Origin: CAYYFX01 sp964571855
GTDB taxonomy: Bacteria; ARS69
Length of the DNA: 64,000 nucleotides
Direction: 5' to 3'
NCBI GenBank assembly: GCA_964571855.1
Contig: CAZNDO010000019.1
Location: 5,101-69,100 of the forward strand
Below, piece after piece: positions 1 to 7,278 of this stretch. Each line of letters opens with the position of its first letter. Position 1 is the stretch's first letter. Both the position numbers and the translations under genes were made by a program. A model generated the notes under the pieces. The model worked only from the letters and a program-made list of their open reading frames with translations. It was not told where the DNA came from and searched no databases.

Positions 1-405
1 CAGGTTCAGGTGGTCCGTGATCGCGACCACGTCGCCCACGTCGAACACGGGGCGCAGCGCCCCGGAGGCGTTCGTGAGCGCGATCCGGGAGGCGCCGAGC
101 GCCCGGGCCACGCGCACGGGGAACGCCGTCCGCGCCGGATCCACGCCTTCGTAGCAGTGCACGCGGCCGCGCACGACCAGGACGCCGGTGCCGCCCACGC
201 GGCCCCACGCGACCCGGTGCCCGTGCCCCGGTACGCCGCCCCGGGGGAAGCCGGGGATCTCGGCGAACGGAACGGACACCTCCTCGACCTCGGCGAGCAC
301 GCGCGAGAGCCCGGAGCCGGCCACGACGGCCGCGCCCACCTCCCCGACGCCGCGGCGCCTCAGCGCCTCCGCGGCCTGTCCGATCTCCCGGGCCAGGTCA
401 CCCAA
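1..405 (-). CDS. Purine nucleoside phosphorylase, N-terminal part (cut by window edge)
   Basis: Purine nucleoside phosphorylase splits purine (deoxy)nucleosides with phosphate to give the free base and (deoxy)ribose-1-phosphate in salvage. The 135 codons visible carry the trimeric-type signatures: phosphate loop GSGLS (residues 30-34), IPGFP followed by GH (50-61), GRVHCYEG (80-87, giving the H, Y and E of the active site) and TNASG (111-115), running to ITDHLNL at the edge. No ATG is available. The only in-frame start is TTG at 405-403, three bases after the TGA of the upstream DivIVA-like gene, with GGAGGG about ten bases before it inside that gene. This suggests translational coupling. The C-terminal half, with the base-binding residues, lies outside the window. 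Confidence 0.85.
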   Translation of the reverse strand, partial: MGDLAREIGQAAEALRRRGVGEVGAAVVAGSGLSRVLAEVEEVSVPFAEIPGFPRGGVPGHGHRVAWGRVGGTGVLVVRGRVHCYEGVDPARTAFPVRVARALGASRIALTNASGALRPVFDVGDVVAITDHLNL

Positions 406-408
406 CGG

Positions 409-1152
409 TCAGCGGCCCTCCGGGGTGTCGTGCTCGCGGCGGACCGCCGGGGACAGGCCGGCGTCCCCGAAGTACGAGCCGAGCGGCGGGTCCGCGGGCG
501 GCGCGGGCGGGGCCGCGAGGTGCGGAGGCGGCGAGTACAAGGGCGAGGTGGCGAAGGACGCGGGCGGCGGCGTCGGCGCGCCCGGCGCGGGGGACGCGGC
601 GGCCGGCCGGGCCGGCCAGGCCTCCTCGCGCCGGAACGGAACGGCGGGCGGCTCCTCCGCCGCCTCCGGCATCGGCTCGCCCGCCACGCCCTCCGGATCG
701 AACCCGGCCACGCTTGCCTCCAGGATCTTCATCTGCGAGCGCAGCAGCGCGCGGAACCGCTCCACGTAGGTCGTGCGCTGGCGGCGAAGGTCGTCGATGG
801 CGGCGCGCAGCCGCCCCGCCTCCTCGCGGGAGCGCAGGAGGATCTTCTCCCCCTCCACCTCCGCGTCCTTGATGAGGATCTGCGCCTCCTTCTCGGCCTG
901 CGCGAGACGGTCGTCCGCCATGCGTCCGGCGGACAGCAGCGAGTCCCGCAGGGACTGCTCCAGCTTGCGGTACTCCTCCACCTGCCGCTCCAGGCGGTCG
1001 ATCCGCCCCCGCAGCTCCTCCGTCTCGAGGATGGCCTCCTCCAGCCGGTCGGCCACCAGCTCCAGGTACGCGCGGACCTCGGCCTCGTCCAGGCCGCGCA
1101 TCCCGCGCTTCACGAAGCCGTGCGTGCGAACGTCGACGGGGCCGAGTTTCAT
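409..1152 (-). CDS. DivIVA-domain coiled-coil protein
   Basis: A 247-residue DivIVA-family protein. The first 30 residues (MKLGPVDVRTHGFVKRGMRG and the following LDEAEVRAYLE) match the membrane-binding DivIVA/GpsB head. Residues about 30-150 are a continuous coiled coil rich in E, R, L and K, and the last 85 residues are a low-complexity Pro/Ala tail. DivIVA proteins sense negative membrane curvature and organise division or polar growth. The ATG at 1152 is chosen because GGAGGA sits six bases upstream and the DivIVA head begins there; the reading frame is open further upstream but encodes nothing recognisable. It lies between yggT and the phosphorylase, as division-associated genes often do. 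Its role in this organism is inferred from family only. Confidence 0.85.
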   Translation of the reverse strand: MKLGPVDVRTHGFVKRGMRGLDEAEVRAYLELVADRLEEAILETEELRGRIDRLERQVEEYRKLEQSLRDSLLSAGRMADDRLAQAEKEAQILIKDAEVEGEKILLRSREEAGRLRAAIDDLRRQRTTYVERFRALLRSQMKILEASVAGFDPEGVAGEPMPEAAEEPPAVPFRREEAWPARPAAASPAPGAPTPPPASFATSPLYSPPPHLAAPPAPPADPPLGSYFGDAGLSPAVRREHDTPEGR

Positions 1153-1169
1153 CGCGGTTCCTCCGGGGG

Positions 1170-1469
1170 TCATCCGAGGCGCAGGGCGAGATCCCGCAGG
1201 GTGTCCACGAGGAAGCCCTGGATCAGGATCTGCATCACGAGAATGGCGATGAGCGGCGAGAAGTCCAGGCCGGCGAGCGACGGCACGAAGCGGCGGATCC
1301 GGTCCAGCAGCGGATCCGTCACCACGACCAGGAACCGCACGATGGGGTTGTACGGATCCGCGTTCACCCACGACACGATCACGCGGCCGATCAGCGCGAA
1401 CACGTACAGTTGCGCCAGCAGGCTCAGCAGCTTGGCCAGCGCCATCACGAGATTCCCCGCCACGAACAT
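1170..1469 (-). CDS. YggT-family membrane protein
   Basis: A 99-residue protein with the YggT layout: a hydrophobic N-terminal helix (about residues 5-30), the polar stretch VSWVNADPYNPIVRFL, a conserved TDPLLDRIRR loop, then a second hydrophobic hairpin (about 65-90). YggT proteins are small integral membrane proteins of uncertain function; they are commonly found beside yggS and division genes, and some are linked to osmotic tolerance or protein-complex assembly. Here the gene sits between yggS and the DivIVA-domain gene, 17 bases from the latter and 10 from the former, consistent with one operon. Confidence 0.85.
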   Translation of the reverse strand: MFVAGNLVMALAKLLSLLAQLYVFALIGRVIVSWVNADPYNPIVRFLVVVTDPLLDRIRRFVPSLAGLDFSPLIAILVMQILIQGFLVDTLRDLALRLG

Positions 1470-1479
1470 CGACTCCCCC

Positions 1480-2148
1480 TCACTCGAAGATCGCGCTTCC
1501 GACGCGCACGAGCGTGGCCCCTTCCTCCACGGCCTGCTCGAAGTCCGACGACATGCCCATGGACAGCTCCGCGAGGCCCGTCCGCTCCCCGAGCCGGCGG
1601 AGCATCGCGAAGGACCCGCGGATCGCCGCGTCGTCGTCCGTGAGCGGCGCCATCGTCATCAGCCCCGCCACCTCGAGGCCGGGCAGCGAGCGCATCGCGG
1701 CGATGGCGTCCTCCGCCCCGTCCGGCGCCAGGCCCGTCTTCGTGGCCTCGCCGGACGTGTGCACCTCCACGAACGCCCGCACCGGCCGCCCGCGCGCGGA
1801 GCCCAGCTCGGCCAGGCGGCGGGCCAGGGCGAGCGAGTCCACCGACTGGATCAGGTCGAACAGATCCACGGCGCGCCGCGCCTTGTTCCGCTGCAGGTGC
1901 CCGATCAGGTGCCAGGATATCCCGGAGGGAAGGTCCGTGGCTTCCCCGATCTTCACGGAAGCCTCCTGGACCCGGTTCTCGCCCAGGATCCGCGCCCCGG
2001 CCGCCACCGCCTCCCGCACCGCGGCGAGCGGCCGTCCCTTCGTGACCACGCACAGGGCCACCGCCGCGGGGTCCCGCCCCGCGCGCCGCGCCGCCGCCGC
2101 GATGCGCTCCTGCACGCGGGAGAGGCGCCCGGCCACGGAGTCGGCCAT
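1480..2148 (-). CDS. yggS: YggS/PROSC-type pyridoxal-phosphate homeostasis protein
   Basis: A 222-residue PLP-binding protein of the YggS/PLPBP family, which buffers cellular pyridoxal phosphate rather than catalysing a known reaction. The PLP lysine is in VVTKGRP (K37). The family strings GENRVQEA, HLIGHLQRNK, the FDLIQSVDSL beta-strand and the C-terminal SMGMSSDFEQAVEEGATLVR phosphate-binding segment are all present, and length is normal. ATG at 2148 lies five bases beyond the stop of tdk. An in-frame GTG at 2157 overlapping that stop (GTGA) is an alternative. The gene is followed by yggT, the usual neighbour. Confidence 0.93.
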   Translation of the reverse strand: MADSVAGRLSRVQERIAAAARRAGRDPAAVALCVVTKGRPLAAVREAVAAGARILGENRVQEASVKIGEATDLPSGISWHLIGHLQRNKARRAVDLFDLIQSVDSLALARRLAELGSARGRPVRAFVEVHTSGEATKTGLAPDGAEDAIAAMRSLPGLEVAGLMTMAPLTDDDAAIRGSFAMLRRLGERTGLAELSMGMSSDFEQAVEEGATLVRVGSAIFE

Positions 2149-2153
2149 CACGG

Positions 2154-2774
2154 TCACCGCGGCGCGGCACCGACCCCGGAGGCTTCCGCGGGACGCGGGC
2201 CGCCCCTCGCCGGCTCGGGCGTCCAGCACCCGCGGCACCGCGCCTCGTACGCGTCCCCGGCGCCGACGAGCACGCGCTCCTCGGCCGCGACCAGGCGCTG
2301 CGTGCGGTTCGCGGGAGCGCCGCAGACCATGCAGACGGCCATCGTCTTCGTCACGCTCTCCGCCACGGCCAGCAGCTGCGGGATGGGCTCGAAGGGGCGG
2401 CCGCGGTAATCCTGGTCCAGTCCCGCCACGATCACGCGGTGACCGCGGCCCGCCAGCTCCTCCACGACCTCCACGAGGGGCATCCCGAGGAACTGCGCCT
2501 CGTCGATGCCGATCACGCGGGTGTCCGCGCGCACGTGCTCCAGGATCTCCGCCGCGGTGTCCACCTCGAGGGAGGGGATGCGCTGTCCGTTGTGCGAGGT
2601 GACGTGGTCCCGGCCGTACCGGTCGTCGATGGCCGGCTTGAACGCCAGCACGGTCTGCCGGGCGATGCGCGCGCGGACCAGACGGCGGATCAGCTCCTCC
2701 GTCTTCCCGCTGAACATGCTGCCGCAGATGACCTCGAGGGAACCGGCGCCGGCCCTCGCTTCGAGCCCGTTCAT
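2154..2774 (-). CDS. tdk: Thymidine kinase (type II)
   Basis: Type II thymidine kinase, which phosphorylates thymidine with ATP for pyrimidine salvage. The 206 residues show the Walker A GSMFSGKTEEL near residue 18, the lasso-region FKPAIDDRYG, a Walker B/DEAQF motif near residue 90, and two zinc-binding pairs, CMVCG and CRGC, as expected of the tetrameric bacterial enzyme. The tail after the last Cys pair is Pro/Gly-rich and unremarkable. ATG at 2774 has GGGAGGG upstream. It is the first gene of the tdk-yggS-yggT-divIVA-phosphorylase run, which combines nucleoside salvage with division genes. Confidence 0.95.
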   Translation of the reverse strand: MNGLEARAGAGSLEVICGSMFSGKTEELIRRLVRARIARQTVLAFKPAIDDRYGRDHVTSHNGQRIPSLEVDTAAEILEHVRADTRVIGIDEAQFLGMPLVEVVEELAGRGHRVIVAGLDQDYRGRPFEPIPQLLAVAESVTKTMAVCMVCGAPANRTQRLVAAEERVLVGAGDAYEARCRGCWTPEPARGGPRPAEASGVGAAPR

Positions 2775-2876
2775 CCACCCTCCCGCGGCGAGGACGCCGG
2801 CCGTGCGTGGCGCACCGGCGCGGACGCGGCCACCGGCAGGCTAAGACCCGCTGCGGGGAGTGTCAAGCCGACGCGG

Positions 2877-3332
2877 TCAGGCGGCGCCTTCGCGCACGGA
2901 CTCCAGCGCGCGCCGCAGGTCCGCGGGCACGTCCTGCAGCTCGAAGGTGTCGCGCCGCGCCACCGCCTGCGCGATCACGATGCGCGCCGACGGCTCCGGG
3001 ACGCCGCCGCCCTCGCCCGGGACCACGGCGAGGTCGTAGCGCGCGCGGAACGCGTGCGTGCGGATCTCCTCGCACGTCACCGCCACCTGCAGCCGGTCGC
3101 GGTAGTGGACGCGCTTGAAGAACTGCCCCTCCACGTGCACGACCGGGAAGACGATGCCGTCCTGCACGTAGCGCCGGTAGCTCCGCTCGCTGCGGTCGGT
3201 GACGAAGTCCTCCAGGGCGCAGTGGCAGAAGTGCAGGAGACGCGGGAAGTACACGATGTCGGCCGCATCGATGTCGTTGAAGCGGATCGGGAACTCGCGC
3301 GCGTAGGGCGTGACGGGGCGTGGACCGGGCAA
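2877..3332 (-). CDS. Hotdog-fold acyl-CoA thioesterase (4HBT/MenI-like)
   Basis: A 151-residue single hotdog-domain thioesterase. The active-site helix region RFNDIDAADIVYFPRLLHF matches the 4-hydroxybenzoyl-CoA/YbgC/MenI pattern (F-x-D-x-D...-Y), followed by the expected beta-sheet segments. Such enzymes hydrolyse aryl- or acyl-CoA; the DHNA-CoA hydrolase of menaquinone synthesis is one possibility, but substrate cannot be read from sequence. The usual start is TTG at 3332; no ATG or GTG is closer to the conserved core. The TTG lies four bases past the stop of the secreted gene upstream. Confidence 0.75.
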   Translation of the reverse strand: MPGPRPVTPYAREFPIRFNDIDAADIVYFPRLLHFCHCALEDFVTDRSERSYRRYVQDGIVFPVVHVEGQFFKRVHYRDRLQVAVTCEEIRTHAFRARYDLAVVPGEGGGVPEPSARIVIAQAVARRDTFELQDVPADLRRALESVREGAA

Positions 3333-3336
3333 CGGG

Positions 3337-4920
3337 CTACCGCAGCACGACGCGCGCGGTGGCGGACGCGCCGTCCGGCGTGGCCGCGCGCAGGAAGTAG
3401 ATCCCCGGCACGAGCCGCGCGCCGTTCCCGTCCCGCGCGTCCCACGACACGGTGGCCAGGTCCGGATGCGTGCTGCGCACCTCGGCGGTCCCGACGCGGC
3501 GCCCCGCCACGTCGTGCACGACCGCGGTGGCGCCGAACACGGACGGCGCGGACAGCCGCGCGTTCACGGCGCCGGAGGCGGGGTTCGGGAAGACGTCCAG
3601 CCGCAGATCCCCCGGAGCGGCGCCCGCGAACACCGGCGCGTCCAGCGGCGGCTCGTACCCGATCGACTTCACCTGGTAGATGTGCGACTCGTAGCCGTTG
3701 AACGTGTCCGTGATGGCGTGGTTCACGATGGGCAGGTAGCGGTTCTCGTACCGCACCTCGACCCAGTGGCCGGCCACGCCGGGCAGCGTGATCGTGGTCT
3801 CGCCCACGAAGCCGTTCCGTCCCGCGGCGAACACCATCATCTCGTCCGACGGGTCCACCTTGCCCAGGACGTCCACGTTCGGGTCCGAGGAGACCACGCC
3901 GGGGACGTTCGCCTGGAACAGGATCTCGTCCAGGGCCTCGAACTCGCGGATCACCTGCGCGATCACGGGCCAGTTGTCCTCCCCGTCGCCCTGCGGGTGG
4001 AACCACGTCCAGCCCGCCCAGATGAGCCCGGTGGCGCCGTGGATCACGGACTGCGCCGCCTCCCAGCGCGCCTCCTTGAGCGGGATGCCCTTGAACGCCT
4101 GCAGGATCATCCACAGCGGCTTTCCCGGGGCGATCGTGTTGCGGTACTCGTCCGCGACCAGGCACAGCCGGTCCATCGAGCAGCTCGGTCCGAAGACGTT
4201 GTACTGGCCGCAGGTCCCGGGCCCGTAGGGGTACGGGTAGTTCGCCGACATCACGACGTCCGTGGCCGGCAGGTAGCCGGAGATGTCGGAGCGCCACTGG
4301 ACGATGTCCGCGGTGAGGTGCGCGTTCGCGAAGTTCATCGCCACCATCTTGGACGACGACATCGCCTTGATCTGCGCGTACGTCTCGTGCACGTGCGCGC
4401 TGTCGATGTCCCCCACGATACCGCGCTGGATGGTCCACACCGGCTCGTCGCGGTTCGCGTAGCCCACGAGGCGCCCCCAGAACGGCATGCACTGCTTCAC
4501 CGCCCAGAGCGAGTCCGGCTGGTACATGGGCTTCGAGACCTCGAGCTCGGGCGTGGATTGGATGTCCCAGTTCCAGGCGTCCGGGGAGCCCACCATCACC
4601 CAGTACCCCGCCGCGAGGGACGAGTCCCGGATGGCCTCGCACGTGGGAGTGGAGTCGCTGTACGCGAATCCGTTGTCCCAGACGAAGTTCGCGCGCGAGT
4701 CCCGGATGCGCTGGTTCCAGTCCGTCGGGTAGCGGTCGATCCCGAGCTCCAGGAGCCCCACGGGGAACACGCGCTGCCCGTTCACGCGCATGATGCGGTC
4801 GGACCCGAAGCTCACCGTCTGCGCGGAAGCGGAGGACACGGCGAGGGCGAGGGGAATGAGGCACGCCGCGGCGCGGCGCGCAAGAACGTCCGACCACCAC
4901 GACCGGGATGCGCGATTCAC
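3337..4920 (-). CDS. Secreted protein with glycoside-hydrolase-like body and FlgD-like C-terminal module
   Basis: A 527-residue exported protein. It starts with an Arg-rich n-region and hydrophobic stretch ending in SSASAQ (signal peptidase I type, about residue 28). The body (about 30-430) has TIM-barrel glycosidase-like features, including FANAH, LWMILQAFKG and ATGLIWAGWTWFHPQG, reminiscent of GH42/cellulase-superfamily strands, but catalytic acids could not be assigned. The last ~80 residues (VFPNPASGAV, VHDVAGRRVG, WDARDGNG, PGIYFLRA) are an FlgD-like/type-IX-like sorting module. The GTG at 4920 is preferred because AAGGA precedes it and the signal peptide follows directly; the frame is open further upstream through a different, frameshifted gene. 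Confidence 0.7.
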   Translation of the reverse strand: MNRASRSWWSDVLARRAAACLIPLALAVSSASAQTVSFGSDRIMRVNGQRVFPVGLLELGIDRYPTDWNQRIRDSRANFVWDNGFAYSDSTPTCEAIRDSSLAAGYWVMVGSPDAWNWDIQSTPELEVSKPMYQPDSLWAVKQCMPFWGRLVGYANRDEPVWTIQRGIVGDIDSAHVHETYAQIKAMSSSKMVAMNFANAHLTADIVQWRSDISGYLPATDVVMSANYPYPYGPGTCGQYNVFGPSCSMDRLCLVADEYRNTIAPGKPLWMILQAFKGIPLKEARWEAAQSVIHGATGLIWAGWTWFHPQGDGEDNWPVIAQVIREFEALDEILFQANVPGVVSSDPNVDVLGKVDPSDEMMVFAAGRNGFVGETTITLPGVAGHWVEVRYENRYLPIVNHAITDTFNGYESHIYQVKSIGYEPPLDAPVFAGAAPGDLRLDVFPNPASGAVNARLSAPSVFGATAVVHDVAGRRVGTAEVRSTHPDLATVSWDARDGNGARLVPGIYFLRAATPDGASATARVVLR

Positions 4921-5364
4921 GGGGATGTCCTTCGTGGGTTTCCGGCGATGCGACGACGACAAGCGCCAGATCATAAGGCATCGGGGGGTGCCACGGGAAC
5001 GGGTCCCGGAAGGGAATCGGCGGAGCGGCGAGCGCGGCGTTGAGCGGCGTGTAGCGCTCGGTGAAGTGACGGAGCTCGGCATCGAGGCGTGCGCTCCCGG
5101 GGGCCAGCCCCCGGCGATCGGCCCGCAGCGGGGCCGTGGGCGCGGGAACACGAGGGCCGTGCGCTGCATCCGCCCGCCCTGCCCGGCGACGAACAGCGGC
5201 TGGACGCCGTGCTCGCACACGCGGATCTCGCGCACCACGACCGAGTCGGACCACCGGAGGTCCGGCGTGCCGCGGCGGGCGTCCACGAAGAGCAACGCGG
5301 GGGCCGCGACCGCGACCAGCAACGCGAGCGGAGGAGCACGGAACGGCGAGCCGTGCGGTCTCAT
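4921..5364 (-). pseudogene. Frameshifted exported protein of unknown function
   Basis: A good start (ATG at 5364 behind GGGGAGGT) opens a signal-anchor-like protein (MRPHGSPFRAPPLALLVAV, then the strand-like SVVVREIRVCEHG). This frame loses protein character near 5118, while the neighbouring frame gains it (GSARLDAELRHFTERY, later PFPWHPPMPYDLALVVVASP). One extra G in the GGGGG run near 5114-5118 would join the two parts. No stop appears in the second frame before the next gene starts at 4920, so a further lesion or a third frame is likely; the third frame stops at 4971. This may be a sequencing error, a decayed gene or a real shift site. The 3' limit given is arbitrary and the product is unrecognised. 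Confidence 0.4.
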
Positions 5365-5541
5365 GACCGCACCTCCCCGAAGGGAAGCCGCCAGGGGAGC
5401 GCATCGCTTCGTCGCCGCGCATTCGCGTGCCGGCACCATGCGCACGGTCCGCGGCATCGCCCAGAGAGATTTGTTGACCTATCGCTCCGGAACGGCCACC
5501 TTCCCCGGGTCCCGCATCCGGAGGTCCTTCGCTTGGCCGCC

Positions 5542-7236
5542 ATGCTCCACGCCCCGCACGACCCGGAAGCGCTGGCCGCCGTCCGCCCCCACCCGAAGGG
5601 GTCGCGCGCGCACGTGCTGCTCAGCAGCGTCTTCGGCCCCTACGCGCGCGACGACGCGTACGGGAGCCGCGCCCTGAACCCGATGGAGCTCTACCACAAC
5701 CAGGTCACCCGGGTTCAGCGCGCGTTCTCCGTGCGCGCGCACCACCGCTCGTTCGGGCTCATGCTCATCCAGGCGAACATCAAGGCGCGCTGCGCGCTCC
5801 TGGACTTCCCGAGCCGCGAGCGGTTCGTGCAGGAGCTCCGCCGCACCCGCTACGACATCGTGGGCATCGGCTCCATCGTGATGAACGTGGACAAGGTGGA
5901 GGAGATGTGCCGGCTGGTGCGGCAGCACCTGCCGGACGCCGTGATCGTGATCGGCGGGCACGTCGCGAACCTCCCGGGCATCGAGACGCGCGTGGATGCG
6001 GACCACGTGGTCCGCGGCGAGGGTGTGCGCTGGATGCGCACGTTCCTGGGCGAGGATCCGGCGGCGCCGCTGGAGCACCCGAAGGTCACGGCGGGCTTCA
6101 ACGTGCGGGCCATGGGCCTTCCCGTCCGGCGCGGGCGCTCCGACCAGCCGGCGGTGCTCATGCCGTCGGTGGGCTGCCCGATGGGCTGCAACTTCTGCTC
6201 CACGTCCGCGATGTTCGGCGGCAAGGGCCGCTTCGTGGACTTCTACCCCACCGGCGACGATCTCTTCGACGTGATGCGCGACCTGGAGTCGTCCATGCAG
6301 GCGCGCTCGTTCTTCGTCATGGACGAGAACTTCCTCCTGCACCGGCGCCGCGCCTTGCGCCTCCTGGAGCTGATGGAGCACCACGACAAGGCGTGGGCGC
6401 TGCACGTGTTCAGCTCCGCGAAGGTCCTCCGGTCCTACACGACCGAGCAGCTCGTGGGTCTCGGCCTCGCGTGGGTGTGGCTGGGCATCGAGGGCGAGGA
6501 CTCGCACTACGCCAAGGTGCAGGGCGTGGACACCCGCGACCTCGTGCGCTCGCTGCAGGACCACGGCACGAGCGTCCTCGGATCCACGATCATCGGGCTG
6601 GAGTCGCACACGCCGGGGAACATCGACGAGGCGATCGACTACGCGGTCAGCCACGACACGGAGTTCCACCAGTTCATGCTGTACACGGCGGTCCCCGGCA
6701 CGCCGCTGCACGCGGAGCTGCGGGACGCGGGCGCCCTGCTGGACCCCGCGGACTGCCCGCACGCGGACGCGCACGGCCAGCTCCGGTTCAACTTCCGGCA
6801 CCCGAACATCCCCGCGGGCGAGGAGACCTCCCTCCTGCTGCGCGCGTTCCAGCGCGACTTCATCGTGAACGGACCGAGCGTGCTGCGCATGGCGCGCACG
6901 GTCCTGCGCGGCTGGCAGCGCTACAAGGACCATCCGGACCGGCGCATCCGGCGCCGCTTCGCCTGGCAGGCGCGCGAGCTTCCCGTGATGTTCGCGGGCG
7001 CGCTCTGGGCGGCGCGAAGGTGGCTGCGCCCGGACCCGGCGCTGGCCGCGCGGCTCTCGAGCGCGCTGGAGGACATCCAGCGGGAGTTCGGCTGGCGGTC
7101 CCGGCTGGCGGCGCCGCTGGCCGGCTCGCTCATCCGCTGGACCCTGGCGCGGGAGGAGCGGCGCCTCGCGCGCGGGTGGACCTACGAGCCGCCGACCATC
7201 CTGGAGCACAACGCGGCGGCGCTCGAGGCGTCGTGA
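5542..7236 (+). CDS. B12-binding-type radical SAM protein
   Basis: A 564-residue radical SAM enzyme. Residues about 75-175 look like the Rossmann-type cobalamin-binding domain of this class (YDIVGIGSIVMN, VIVIGGHVANLPG, DHVVRGEG). The [4Fe-4S]/SAM motif is C212-PMG-C216-NF-C219, followed by a TIM-barrel core (FFVMDENFLLHRRR, WVWLGIEGED, GSTIIGLESHTP). The classic DxHxxG corrinoid motif is not obvious, so cobalamin use is uncertain. The C-terminal 130 residues are Arg-rich and helical. Relatives perform methylations, ring rearrangements or hopanoid/chlorophyll modifications; substrate here is unknown. The ATG at 5542 is chosen; codons upstream of it are in frame but have no protein character. 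The gene stands alone, convergent with the next. Confidence 0.85.
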   Translation: MLHAPHDPEALAAVRPHPKGSRAHVLLSSVFGPYARDDAYGSRALNPMELYHNQVTRVQRAFSVRAHHRSFGLMLIQANIKARCALLDFPSRERFVQELRRTRYDIVGIGSIVMNVDKVEEMCRLVRQHLPDAVIVIGGHVANLPGIETRVDADHVVRGEGVRWMRTFLGEDPAAPLEHPKVTAGFNVRAMGLPVRRGRSDQPAVLMPSVGCPMGCNFCSTSAMFGGKGRFVDFYPTGDDLFDVMRDLESSMQARSFFVMDENFLLHRRRALRLLELMEHHDKAWALHVFSSAKVLRSYTTEQLVGLGLAWVWLGIEGEDSHYAKVQGVDTRDLVRSLQDHGTSVLGSTIIGLESHTPGNIDEAIDYAVSHDTEFHQFMLYTAVPGTPLHAELRDAGALLDPADCPHADAHGQLRFNFRHPNIPAGEETSLLLRAFQRDFIVNGPSVLRMARTVLRGWQRYKDHPDRRIRRRFAWQARELPVMFAGALWAARRWLRPDPALAARLSSALEDIQREFGWRSRLAAPLAGSLIRWTLAREERRLARGWTYEPPTILEHNAAALEAS

Positions 7237-7278
7237 CGCCCCGGCGCGCCGCCGCGCTCCGGACGGACCCGTGCGGGA

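Noticed and set aside
10..2409. A 799-codon plus-strand open frame at the left edge
   Set aside because: Antisense to the phosphorylase, DivIVA-domain, yggT, yggS and tdk genes, all of which have family motifs; composition is typical of a shadow frame.
5474..5502. Promoter TTGACC-17-CACCTT before the radical SAM gene
   Set aside because: The -35 is good but the -10 has only two consensus bases, so I did not list it.
5089..5541. Long N-terminal extension of the radical SAM gene
   Set aside because: The 151 in-frame codons before 5542 encode Arg/His-rich shadow sequence antisense to another gene.
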